A DNA stretch of 7,378 nucleotides from Candidatus Zixiibacteriota bacterium (GCA_022866585.1 JALHUP010000331.1:1-7378), one strand, 5' to 3'. Counted from the stretch's first letter, positions 1-6,708 are shown. Notes: generated from the letters alone by a model not told the origin. Numbers and translations are program-made.

Positions 1-264
1 ATCGGGAAGACCTTTGATCGGCTCTTTTTTCCGCAGGCCCTGGGGAGCCACATAGACCTCACAGCCTATGATGGGTTTGATTCCGCCAGCCATGCATTTC
101 TTGTAAAATTCTATAACCCCGAACATATTGCCGTGGTCGGTGATGGCTAAGGCAGGCATTCTATATTCTTGCGCACAAGCAACAAGATCATCTAACTTTA
201 TAGCTCCATCCAGGAGGCTATATTGAGTATGAACGTGAAGATGAACGAAATCTGCGTGTTTCAT
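1..264 (-). CDS. dnaE: DNA polymerase III subunit alpha, N-terminal fragment (PHP domain)
   Basis: This is the first 88 codons of the replicative polymerase subunit; the rest lies beyond the left edge of the window. The fragment holds the start of the PHP (polymerase and histidinol phosphatase) domain. It shows the metal-binding HLHVHT motif (His8, His10, His12), followed by QYSLLDG and then ITDHGNM with Asp43 and His44. The strand ending in GCEVYV (Glu69) follows. This order and spacing is the standard N-terminus of bacterial DnaE and related PHP polymerases. The start is well fixed, because an in-frame TGA lies two codons upstream of the ATG at 264-262. No convincing Shine-Dalgarno is visible. 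Upstream is a palindromic repeat and then the TPR gene on the same strand. A DnaE2 or PolC identity cannot be strictly excluded from 88 residues, but PolC normally does not begin with the PHP domain. Confidence 0.95.
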   Translation of the reverse strand, partial: MKHADFVHLHVHTQYSLLDGAIKLDDLVACAQEYRMPALAITDHGNMFGVIEFYKKCMAGGIKPIIGCEVYVAPQGLRKKEPIKGLPD

Positions 265-290
265 ATTTCATATACGTGGTAAACTTTATT

Positions 291-372
291 CCCCCTCACC
301 CTAACCCTCTCCCCCGAGGGGAGAGGGGATTTTCTTCCTCTCCCCATTGGGGAGAGGATTGAGGTGAGGGGG
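291..372. repeat. Large palindromic intergenic repeat with two inner hairpins
   Basis: The outer arms CCCCCTCACC (291-300) and GGTGAGGGGG (363-372) are perfect complements, and the complementarity continues imperfectly inward to about 24 nt. Inside lie two further hairpins: CCCTCTCCCC/GGGGAGAGGG around 305-327, and CCTCTCCCC/GGGGAGAGG at 337-357. Folded together they would make a three-way junction. The 'CCCTCACCCTAACCCTCTCCCC' style is known as a dispersed intergenic repeat in many bacterial genomes. It sits between the TPR stop and the dnaE start and could also end TPR transcripts, but there is no T-run after it on the minus strand, so it is not a canonical intrinsic terminator. Confidence 0.85.
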
Positions 373-384
373 CAATAGATTTGT

Positions 385-1995
385 TTACAATTCTTTCAAA
401 AATCCTTCGGTTTTTTTTGCATCCTCCTCTCTTCCCTGTTTTCTGAAAAGGTCACGGGCAATTTCAAATTCCTTTTTGGCTTCATCTTTTCGATCCAAAT
501 CCATCAATAAAAGTCCCAGATTCGCGTGCGCCTCGGCATCATCCGGGTTGATCCGCAATGCCTCTCTGTATTCTTTTTCCGCCTCCTCATATCTTTTTAA
601 TTCACCAAGCAAAATCCCCAGATTGTAGTGCGCCCCGGCAAAATCCGGGTTAATCCGCAATGCTTCTCTGTATTCTTTTTCCGCCTCCTCATATCTTTTT
701 AATTCTAAAAGCAAAGCCCCCAGATTGTTGTGCGCCACCGCAAAATCCGGGCTGATTCGCAATGCCTCCTTATATTCTTTCTCCGCCTCCGGGTATCTTT
801 CTAATTCATAAAGCAAAGCCCCTAGATTGTTGTGCGCCTCGGCAAAATCCGGGCTGATCCGCAATGCCTCTTTGTATTCCCTTTCCGCCTCCTCATATCT
901 TTTTAATTCTTTAAGCAAAGCCCCCAGATTGCTGTGCGCCTCGGCATCATCCGGGTTGATCCGCAATGCCTCCCTGAATTCCTTTTCCGCCTCCTCGTAT
1001 CTTTTTAATTCATAAAGCAAAGCCCCCAGATTGCTGTGCACCGGAGCATCATCCGGGTTGATCCGCAATGCCTCCTTATATTCTTTCTCCGCCTCTGGGT
1101 ATCTTTTTAATTTTTTAAGCGACCCCCCCAGATTGTTGTGCGCCTCGGCATAATCCGGCTTGAGTTGCAACCCCTTCTTATAGTTCTCTATCGCCTTCTC
1201 GTAGCGGACTGAGTCGCCCAAAGCCACGCCCCTGAAGAGACAAGGCTTTGGTAGGAACATATAACTATTTCCGATAGAGAAAAAAATATCTTCATTCTTG
1301 TATTGAATCTTCTCGAGAATCTCAATACTTTCCTCATATTTTTCTATTCTGTATTTTGCCAAACCCAAAATAGAGAGAACAACGTCCGTGATTTCCCTTG
1401 CCTTTCTCTTCCTAAATGTGATCTGCTCCAATTCTGCTATAGAGACGTGTTTAGTAGGCTCCGGTTGCCTTTGTTCCAATTTCATTTTACCCAAGGGTTG
1501 GACAATAGTTATGCGTGGTATTATTTCCGCCTCAGTGGAGGTTTTCTCGATCGAACCCCAAATTACAATATGAGCATCTATTCTTTCGCCCAAAATCCGT
1601 GCTTGGGTGCTATCTCTAACTTCGGGATAAACCGAATCTTTCAGCTCAATATCATTTTTGTATACCTTCAACGAATCCTGAAGGTGTGAAATTAAAGCGT
1701 TGTTGTCTGTTGTCTCTGCACCGCTAACCAGATGAAAGTTTGTCAGCGCAACTACGAGCTTGTTTTGTGGGAAAAGAATATTTTGCAAGCAGAGTATATA
1801 TACAAAAAATAACAATACAAAAAAGAGTATTGGAATGTAGATATATTTTCTCTTGACCAATTTTAGGGACTTAGAAAAAAACCTTTTGATTGGGGAAAGT
1901 AAAACTCCCGGTTTTATCCTCTCAGCAACCCAAGTCGCGATTACACCAAATATTAAAGTAATTCCAATAGCAATTATACAGTCCCGAAAACTCAT
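385..1995 (-). CDS. Membrane-anchored tetratricopeptide-repeat (TPR) protein
   Basis: This is a 536-residue protein. Two hydrophobic segments (about residues 6-24 and 51-70) are separated by a Lys/Arg-rich loop, which suggests membrane anchoring near the N-terminus. Residues about 80-165 form an alpha/beta region containing VVALTNF and later ARILGERIDAHIVIWGSI. That pattern resembles the TolB-like/CsgG-like nucleotide-cyclase-associated domains often found in front of TPRs, but this is a resemblance only. A degenerate TPR follows at about 210-282. Seven regular 34-residue TPRs then run from 283 to 520 with the consensus NLGALLYELKRYEEAEKEY, and the C-terminal tail is charged. TPRs bind protein partners; the partner and pathway are unknown. 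The ATG at 1995 has GGGGAG about 12 nt upstream, which is a little far for an ideal Shine-Dalgarno. An intrinsic terminator lies just upstream, so this gene is probably transcribed separately from the rhomboid pair. Confidence 0.88.
   Translation of the reverse strand: MSFRDCIIAIGITLIFGVIATWVAERIKPGVLLSPIKRFFSKSLKLVKRKYIYIPILFFVLLFFVYILCLQNILFPQNKLVVALTNFHLVSGAETTDNNALISHLQDSLKVYKNDIELKDSVYPEVRDSTQARILGERIDAHIVIWGSIEKTSTEAEIIPRITIVQPLGKMKLEQRQPEPTKHVSIAELEQITFRKRKAREITDVVLSILGLAKYRIEKYEESIEILEKIQYKNEDIFFSIGNSYMFLPKPCLFRGVALGDSVRYEKAIENYKKGLQLKPDYAEAHNNLGGSLKKLKRYPEAEKEYKEALRINPDDAPVHSNLGALLYELKRYEEAEKEFREALRINPDDAEAHSNLGALLKELKRYEEAEREYKEALRISPDFAEAHNNLGALLYELERYPEAEKEYKEALRISPDFAVAHNNLGALLLELKRYEEAEKEYREALRINPDFAGAHYNLGILLGELKRYEEAEKEYREALRINPDDAEAHANLGLLLMDLDRKDEAKKEFEIARDLFRKQGREEDAKKTEGFLKEL
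436..1149 (-). repeat. Seven tandem 102-bp TPR-coding repeats
   Basis: The units encode residues 283-316, 317-350, 351-384, 385-418, 419-452, 453-486 and 487-520, each exactly 34 codons. The inner units are close at DNA level: the string tccgcctcctcatatctttt recurs with 102-bp phasing, as does gatccgcaatgcctc. Units three and four end in ISPDF, while most others end in INPDD or INPDF. This suggests stepwise tandem duplication. The last unit is the most diverged. Confidence 0.92.
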
Positions 1996-2043
1996 ACCTT
2001 AATTCTATCTCCCCTGTTCGTCACGGGTGCCTTCATCCATGAC

Positions 2044-2073
2044 AAAAAAAGAATGGTTCACCTAAAGGTGAAC
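2044..2073 (-). terminator. Rho-independent terminator after the rhomboid/zinc-ribbon genes
   Basis: On the minus strand, GTTCACC and GGTGAAC (2073-2067 and 2062-2056) form a perfect 7-bp stem with a 4-nt TTTA loop; an eighth pair would close the loop to two bases. After a five-base spacer comes a run of seven T (2050-2044). It begins 21 nt after the stop codon of the zinc-ribbon gene and precedes the TPR gene, so it separates the two transcription units. Confidence 0.8.
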
Positions 2074-2078
2074 ACTCC

Positions 2079-2098
2079 AAATTCATCACAAATTCATC
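2079..2098. repeat. Tandem AAATTCATC duplication over the zinc-ribbon stop codon
   Basis: AAATTCATC occurs at 2079-2087 and again at 2090-2098, giving an 11-bp period. The stop codon (2096-2094) lies in the right copy. The left copy follows it as a second GATGAATTT on the minus strand. This is most simply a replication-slippage duplication. Confidence 0.55.
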
Positions 2099-2402
2099 GC
2101 CCCATAAATTTCCCCAATAATTTCAAAAACCCCTCCCGGCAATTCACACAGATAAGCCCATGACGTTTCAAATAAACCTCCTCCTCCAATTCCTTTTCCG
2201 TCATTCTTTCTGTCTCTTTTATTATCTTCCCGATTTTTTTCTCTAAATAATCCTGAGGCTTTTTGGATAAATCTTCGATGTATCCATCGAAGTCAGAAAT
2301 GACTTCAACATTGATACGGTATCTGGTTTGTCCCTTTTTGAAACGCTTGCCACAGACGTCACAACGAAGTTTTTGTTTTGGAGGTGAGGATTTTGAATTC
2401 AT
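2094..2402 (-). CDS. Small split zinc-ribbon protein of unknown function
   Basis: This protein has 102 residues if translation begins at the ATG at 2402, or 105 if it begins at an in-frame TTG at 2411. I prefer the ATG, although neither start has a clear Shine-Dalgarno. Near the N-terminus is CDVCGKRFKKGQ (Cys14, Cys17) and near the C-terminus is ICVNC (Cys85, Cys88). The two CxxC knuckles together could hold one zinc ion. About 67 residues separate them, including a Lys/Glu-rich helical stretch (about 45-78) that could be a coiled coil. There is no signal peptide or membrane segment, so it is probably cytoplasmic. It begins 20 bp after the stop of the rhomboid gene and is followed by an intrinsic terminator, so it is very likely the last gene of a two-gene operon. 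I do not recognise a named family. Confidence 0.78.
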   Translation of the reverse strand: MNSKSSPPKQKLRCDVCGKRFKKGQTRYRINVEVISDFDGYIEDLSKKPQDYLEKKIGKIIKETERMTEKELEEEVYLKRHGLICVNCREGFLKLLGKFMGR

Positions 2403-2422
2403 AGTAATCAAAAAGGTTGTGG

Positions 2423-3085
2423 TTAAAACAATGTAAAGAGCTTAAAGAGAATGATTCCGGATAAAAAACCACCCACATGCGCAAACCAGGCTACACCGCC
2501 GGTAGTCGAGCCGATCGATGGGAGAGCATAAAGAATCTGAAGTAAAAACCAGAATCCTAAGACCAACAAAGCGGGTATCCTGGCAATGCGGATGAAGAAT
2601 CCAAAGAAGACCAAAGTCAAAATTCTGGCATTGGGAAATTTTATCATATAAGCTCCCAATACCCCGGCAATGGCGCCGGATGCTCCTACCATAGGGATTT
2701 GGGACTGGGGGCTGGTGAGAATATATAAAAGGCTTGCTGCCAAACCAGAGAGGATATAGAAAACAAAAAACTTAACATGACCGAGCCGATCCTCCACATT
2801 GTCGCCAAAAATCCAGAGATAAAGCATGTTTCCAGCCAGATGAAGAAAGCCCCCGTGCATGAACATGGAAGAGAAAAGGGATAAGGGTATGGGAAAAGCG
2901 AATTGGGGGGTTAACTCCTTTCTATGAGTTATCTCAAAAGGAATCGCTCCCCACTTGAACAAAGCATTTTGAAATTCCTCGCCCCAGGACAAAAGATAAA
3001 AAAAGACCAGGCAGTTGACCGAGATTAACGCCACCGTCACAATTGGTCGTCTGGAAGAAGGTATATCGTCTTTTAATGGTATCAT
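2423..3085 (-). CDS. Rhomboid-family intramembrane serine protease
   Basis: This 220-residue polytopic membrane protein would cut substrate helices within the inner membrane. The catalytic pair is visible: Ser136 in GASGA (134-138) and His203 in FAHVGGF. The conserved HLAGNMLYLWIFGDNVED block (His82, Asn86) lies between the first and later membrane segments, as in bacterial rhomboids. Hydrophobic segments occur at about 14-33, 65-92, 105-123, 134-148, 155-186 and 198-218, consistent with the usual six or so helices. The N-terminus, MIPLKDDIPSSRRPIVT, is the typical start of this subfamily. The ATG at 3085 has only a weak GGA upstream. The zinc-ribbon gene follows after 20 bp. The substrate is not indicated by the neighbours. 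The 5' spacer carries an 8-bp inverted repeat that could be a leader structure. Confidence 0.95.
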   Translation of the reverse strand: MIPLKDDIPSSRRPIVTVALISVNCLVFFYLLSWGEEFQNALFKWGAIPFEITHRKELTPQFAFPIPLSLFSSMFMHGGFLHLAGNMLYLWIFGDNVEDRLGHVKFFVFYILSGLAASLLYILTSPQSQIPMVGASGAIAGVLGAYMIKFPNARILTLVFFGFFIRIARIPALLVLGFWFLLQILYALPSIGSTTGGVAWFAHVGGFLSGIILFKLFTLF

Positions 3086-3110
3086 TATGTCCAGTAATAC
3101 AGTTCGAAGT

Positions 3111-3157
3111 GGAGTTAATCCGTAAGGATTTTAATAAAAGGTTTATGCCTTAACTCC
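3111..3157. repeat. Inverted repeat with inner hairpins upstream of the rhomboid gene
   Basis: GGAGTTAA (3111-3118) and TTAACTCC (3150-3157) are perfect 8-bp arms. Between them AATCC-gtaa-GGATT (3117-3130) and AAGG-tttatg-CCTT (3138-3151) form smaller hairpins that share their edge bases with the outer stem. The element ends 25 bp before the rhomboid ATG on the minus strand, so it could be an mRNA leader structure or an operator. No regulator is known for it. Confidence 0.5.
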
Positions 3158-3193
3158 CTTCTTCTCGTTCCCGTGACGCTTTATGGTACCGGA

Positions 3194-3229
3194 TTCACCG
3201 TGAACGGACGAGGCGTCCGTTACCAACGG
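3194..3229. repeat. Chain of three overlapping short inverted repeats
   Basis: TTCAC-c-GTGAA (3194-3204), AACGGACG-agg-CGTCCGTT (3203-3221) and CCGTT-acc-AACGG (3217-3229) follow one another, each sharing bases with the next. The middle one is a perfect 8-bp stem with a 3-nt loop. It lies about 100 bp after the stop of the C25 peptidase gene in its transcription direction. No T-run follows on the minus strand, so it is not a standard terminator. Confidence 0.6.
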
Positions 3230-3240
3230 GGAGACGTGTT

Positions 3241-3280
3241 CACTCACCCCCTAATTCCCATCTCTATATTAGAGAGGGGG
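3241..3280. repeat. Diverged palindromic repeat, related to the element near dnaE
   Basis: CTCACCCCCTAATTCCCATC is followed by TCTCTA-tat-TAGAGA (3261-3275), and then GGGGG pairs with CCCCC at 3247-3251. The opening resembles the CTCACCCTAACCCTCTCC arm at 295-312, so this is probably a decayed or shortened copy of the same repeat family. As the last structured element downstream of the C25 gene it may also protect or end that transcript. Confidence 0.5.
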
Positions 3281-3325
3281 ACACAGTTCTTCTGGTCTCA
3301 AGACACACCCATGCCCAACACAATG

Positions 3326-5074
3326 CTAATACAGCTTTATCTGACCTCCATTTCTCAACTTTACTTGCCCTTTCACTTTGATCCCATGAACCACGTATTG
3401 AGCCCCAGGGTTTGGAGGCACCACAGATAAAAAGTAAACCGGTGCGCCTGATGTTCCATTGATTACGAATCCGTTGCTCGGATTTGAATCCAGTGCGGTT
3501 ATCTTTTTTCCATCCACAAAGAGAAGCGATGCACCGGGATAAGCGGTGAGCACCTGCCCAGCGGGCACGGTGACGTCACCTACTATCCGATAACGGAAGT
3601 AGCTATACCAGGGACCACCAGACAAGTCCCACACATTGCCACTTCGGACGTTGGTAAAGGCTCCGCCGACAACTAAAGATGGGTCACCAAAAAGAATTAA
3701 CTTTTGTGGCTCATCCAACTTATGCCCCTCGTCCCAGTGCGTAGAATCATACGACCAGGTATGGCTGTTGCCTATATCATAGAGGTTATAATATTGCTCC
3801 ATCATATACTTCCACATGTCACCCAAGATTCTCTGTCCTCCGGCATCGTAGGCTTGGAAAAAGTATTTATCGAGTTTCTCAATCCAGGGTCGGGACTCCG
3901 TTCTCGCTCCCAAATAAGCAATAGCTCCTTCGGAACCCGGGGGAAAATCGAATATGAAATTCTCAGCAAAGCACTCTCGGTCGAACTTATAGTAGCTACC
4001 ACTACAAGTAGTGTCTCCAACTTGCAAGCAAGCTGGCTTAGGCAAACTCGAGTGAGGATAAGAACCAGGATTTAATACTTCGCCGTTGTCAGTTCCGCAA
4101 TGCTTTTGTCCATTTACATCCCTATAAGGATGAAAGCGAGCCATCCGAGCAAACATTCCGGTCAGGCAAGCGGCACCAAATCCCACCGGCAACTTGCTGG
4201 AATTATTAAGACTGCAAATATGCGTGCTATGAAAATTTAGGCAAGACCATCCATCCGCATCGCCATGTCCACAGTAGTTGACAAATCCCACCCCGCTATT
4301 CAGATCGGTGATGATGCAGTGGGGGGCACATGGTGGAGGTTGATTTGGGGTGGTATCGAAATCGCAATATCGCTTGGTCAACGATAAGAAACCCTGATTG
4401 GTCAAAAAACTCCCAATTTCATCCTTTTGAGAATTACAATCCTTGTCCCAACATCCGGTATAAAGAGCGGCGGTCTTGAACCAGGTATCGGAGGGCTGAG
4501 TCTTTAACTCATAATTAATGACCTTGTTGACGTATGCGGTGACCTCTGCTCCAAATGAAGCGGGAATCCTTCCCACAGAAACATCAGGAAGGAAATCGAT
4601 GGTGTCATTATTGATAGTTCCGTGGGGAGTGAATTCGATCTCCGCATATAGCCCATTGTTGTTATTATCCCAATCATCAAAGGTGGTGGTGCCGTGTTTA
4701 TAAAGGTCGGCATAATAAAGGTCGCTCACTCCCCAATACTCTTGTTGTTGCAATCCCCACCATCTCCACCTTACTGGGAATTTATCCACGTCACCCACCA
4801 ACATCACATAGTCAATCCCCGCGGTCTGCTGGTAAGATGCGATGCACTTTTTGACTTTCTCCGCCTCATCCGCACCGGTAAAGCCCGCATAGACTTGGCT
4901 TAAGCTTAAAAGTGTGGTGGGTCTGCCGCTGGCATCCTTGAATTGCTTCAGGGGTTGCAATTCGTCCAGGAACTCATCCGGGGAGATAATTAACAAATTC
5001 TCTTGTGAAAATGCCGAAACCGCAAACAACAACGCCAAAAGGAAAGTGGCAATTAAGGTATTCTTGGAAAACAT
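3326..5074 (-). CDS. Secreted C25 (gingipain-like) cysteine peptidase
   Basis: The protein has 582 residues from the ATG at 5074, and numbering here uses that start. A signal peptide covers about 1-23 (hydrophobic core LIATFLLALLFAVSAFS). The catalytic domain fits clan CD family C25. DYVMLVGDVDKFP and the later DVSVGRIPA strands lead to His270 in NYCGHGDADGWS and Cys303 in GAACLTGMF. The His-to-Cys distance is 33 residues, the same as His211/Cys244 in RgpB as I recall it. LILFGDPSLVV (about 460-470) is the usual C25 closing motif. The domain has 14 cysteines, suggesting disulphides. Residues 476-582 form a beta-rich tail with VTVPAGQVLTAYPGASLLF, resembling parallel beta-helix rungs. No type IX sorting domain is evident. 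The ATG at 5080 is less likely: AGGAGG ends only 2 nt before it but 8 nt before 5074. It follows the fibre-like gene by 17 bp and is probably co-transcribed with it. Confidence 0.9.
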   Translation of the reverse strand: MFSKNTLIATFLLALLFAVSAFSQENLLIISPDEFLDELQPLKQFKDASGRPTTLLSLSQVYAGFTGADEAEKVKKCIASYQQTAGIDYVMLVGDVDKFPVRWRWWGLQQQEYWGVSDLYYADLYKHGTTTFDDWDNNNNGLYAEIEFTPHGTINNDTIDFLPDVSVGRIPASFGAEVTAYVNKVINYELKTQPSDTWFKTAALYTGCWDKDCNSQKDEIGSFLTNQGFLSLTKRYCDFDTTPNQPPPCAPHCIITDLNSGVGFVNYCGHGDADGWSCLNFHSTHICSLNNSSKLPVGFGAACLTGMFARMARFHPYRDVNGQKHCGTDNGEVLNPGSYPHSSLPKPACLQVGDTTCSGSYYKFDRECFAENFIFDFPPGSEGAIAYLGARTESRPWIEKLDKYFFQAYDAGGQRILGDMWKYMMEQYYNLYDIGNSHTWSYDSTHWDEGHKLDEPQKLILFGDPSLVVGGAFTNVRSGNVWDLSGGPWYSYFRYRIVGDVTVPAGQVLTAYPGASLLFVDGKKITALDSNPSNGFVINGTSGAPVYFLSVVPPNPGAQYVVHGIKVKGQVKLRNGGQIKLY

Positions 5075-5082
5075 TTTCATAA

Positions 5083-5088
5083 CCTCCT
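5083..5088 (-). promoter_or_regulatory. Shine-Dalgarno AGGAGG that decides the C25 peptidase start
   Basis: AGGAGG lies 8 nt before the ATG at 5074 and only 2 nt before the ATG at 5080, which favours the inner start. The site begins 3 bp after the stop codon of the upstream fibre-like gene, as expected for genes translated from one mRNA. Confidence 0.85.
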
Positions 5089-5091
5089 TTC

Positions 5092-6708
5092 TTACTGTAA
5101 AGTCACCAGGACTAGAATCTGTCTTTTTTCACCGTAGGTCAATTTTTCCATGGCTTTGCCTAAAATGGCGCCTTGCGCCTTGGTGTGATCCTTCACCACC
5201 ATGGCATATCCTGGGGTGGGAGAGGTGGTCAAAAGATCGCCGGGAGAGACTTCGCCGTAGGTGGCATCCACGTTGCAATAAACCCGACCCGCCAGGGCTA
5301 CGTTATAGTCGAACTGGCCCACACCCAGACGCACTCCAGACCCTAATCCTTTAGCTCCAGCCACTATTCCAGCCACCTTGCTATCATAAGCTTTTTGGCT
5401 CAAGGCAAGTTTTCCAGGATTGTCCGGATCGATAACCAGCACCGCCCCAGGAGCAATTTCACTCTCATCCGACACATTGAAACCCTCGGCATAGTCAAGC
5501 CCTTCGCCCAGCTCCACCACGGGATTACCGGTGCTGGCACTCACTATCAATATGTTTCCACGAACCGTGAGTCTTTGGGACGGATTTGTGTTTGTCGTCC
5601 CCATGCCGACATTACCGTTCTCCAGGATGGTGATTCCATTATCTGCTGACGGACCCGAAGCAGAGGAGCTTGTGGCTATATAAAGACCGTTGTCATTAAA
5701 GCTTATGTCTCTCCGGTGTCCATTGCTAGATAGAGCTATTATGCCAGGCCAGCCTAAGGGTGTGCTTATGCTGACTTGCCCTCCGCCTAAGTCAAAGCGT
5801 CCGATACCCGCAACGTGTAATTTTTGCTCAGGACTCGTCGTTCCGATACCGACATTTCCGTTATCGGTGAAAGTAACTCTATCTCCCCCGCTCCAAAACA
5901 CCAAATCGTTTCCGGAATTCATATATAAATTGAAAGCGTAATCGCCCCGCTTTAAATTGAACTCCGGTGGTTGACCGGATGGTGCTTCGACCATAATTCT
6001 GGGGTTTATTGCTCCGTAAAGGTGCAATAGCTTACCTGGACTCGTTGTTCCGATCCCCACATTGCCGTTAGCCAAAATAGTCATCTTTTCGGTGTTGTTG
6101 GTATAGACTGTTATGCGGCCAAGCTCCACTCCTAATCCATAAAAATCATTAACTCCATCCCATAAAGCTAATTTCTTTGGAGTAAGATCTGTCCCTAAAG
6201 ATAGTTTAACTTGCGGAGCTGTGGTCCCGATGCCAACTTTATCAGTGACAGTAGTCAATCTGACCACCGTGCCATCATCGGTCCAACCACCACCACTCCC
6301 AGCGGAGATTGCCTTGATAGCGCTATCCGAAACCGCAGCTCGGTAAGCATACCCAACACTGGTCAGTTGAGCTCTGGGGGAAAGCTCCGGGTCTGTCCCC
6401 ACCTTGATGCCCAGCCAATAGGTAGTATCGAAGGGCAAATTCAAAGTAGTTAGGCCTCCTAAAATGACGCTGAACAAGCCATTGGTTAATAGCACGGTGG
6501 AATGATATTCCCTCCAAAGAGAATCAGTGCCCGACTCAGAGCCATAGATTTTGAAGGTCAAACTATAATTCCCATTGGTCACCGGAGTCTTGCCATCCGA
6601 CCCGGTCAACATCCCTTGATAATTAATCAGCTTGGGAATCCCAGCCAGACTTAAACTGGCAAAGAAGACCAGGATGATCAAACCGAAAATAAAAATGAAT
6701 CGGTTCAT
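5092..6708 (-). CDS. Secreted fibre-like protein with VGIGTT repeats
   Basis: This 538-residue protein has a signal peptide at about 1-22 (ending SLSLA before GIPKLINYQG). Residues about 25-125 form the beta-rich opening domain common in such proteins (INYQGMLT, then NGLFSVILGG, YWLGIKVG and AQLTSVGYAYRA). Four short repeats follow at about 156-171, 214-232, 283-301 and 364-384, with the core NGNVGIGTTSPxxKLHV (the last is VGMGTT). This pattern is shared with phage tail-fibre-like and bacterial surface proteins. Residues 404-538 are a distinct C-terminal domain: DYAEGF, PGAVLVIDPDNPGKLALSQK, VALAGRVYCNV, SPGDLLTTS, GAILGKAMEKL, ending ILVLVTLQ. It has no recognisable S74 intramolecular chaperone motif. 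Function is unknown; surface adhesion or structure is plausible. The start is supported by AGGAGG 6 nt upstream. The C25 peptidase gene follows after 17 bp. No phage genes are nearby. Confidence 0.85.
   Translation of the reverse strand: MNRFIFIFGLIILVFFASLSLAGIPKLINYQGMLTGSDGKTPVTNGNYSLTFKIYGSESGTDSLWREYHSTVLLTNGLFSVILGGLTTLNLPFDTTYWLGIKVGTDPELSPRAQLTSVGYAYRAAVSDSAIKAISAGSGGGWTDDGTVVRLTTVTDKVGIGTTAPQVKLSLGTDLTPKKLALWDGVNDFYGLGVELGRITVYTNNTEKMTILANGNVGIGTTSPGKLLHLYGAINPRIMVEAPSGQPPEFNLKRGDYAFNLYMNSGNDLVFWSGGDRVTFTDNGNVGIGTTSPEQKLHVAGIGRFDLGGGQVSISTPLGWPGIIALSSNGHRRDISFNDNGLYIATSSSASGPSADNGITILENGNVGMGTTNTNPSQRLTVRGNILIVSASTGNPVVELGEGLDYAEGFNVSDESEIAPGAVLVIDPDNPGKLALSQKAYDSKVAGIVAGAKGLGSGVRLGVGQFDYNVALAGRVYCNVDATYGEVSPGDLLTTSPTPGYAMVVKDHTKAQGAILGKAMEKLTYGEKRQILVLVTLQ

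Noticed and set aside
291..372. Intrinsic terminator of the TPR gene
   Set aside because: The stem is strong, but no T-run follows it on the minus strand; a dispersed palindromic repeat fits better.
827..1015. Plus-strand open frame antisense to the TPR gene
   Set aside because: It is a shadow of the TPR repeats and shows the same 34-residue periodicity in antisense.
436..1149. Possible CRISPR array because of regular spacing
   Set aside because: The 102-bp period is an exact 34-codon TPR unit in one open frame, with no alternation of identical repeats and unique spacers.
1303..1689. 128-codon plus-strand open frame antisense to the TPR gene
   Set aside because: No ribosome site or domain pattern; the minus-strand protein here is well supported.
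3086..3325. tRNA or other classic structured RNA gene
   Set aside because: No acceptor stem, no GTTCGA-type T-arm in the right context and no cloverleaf; the pairings are short unrelated hairpins.
3173..3430. 85-codon plus-strand open frame
   Set aside because: It crosses the inverted repeats and runs into the 3' end of the C25 gene on the other strand; no recognisable protein features.
4914..5354. 146-codon plus-strand open frame across the C25/fibre junction
   Set aside because: It is antisense to two well-supported genes and their Shine-Dalgarno site; the composition is Arg/Pro/Trp-rich as in shadow frames.
5092..6708. Prophage tail-fibre gene
   Set aside because: It has a signal peptide, and no capsid, tail, integrase or lysis gene is near; such repeats are also common in non-phage bacterial surface proteins.
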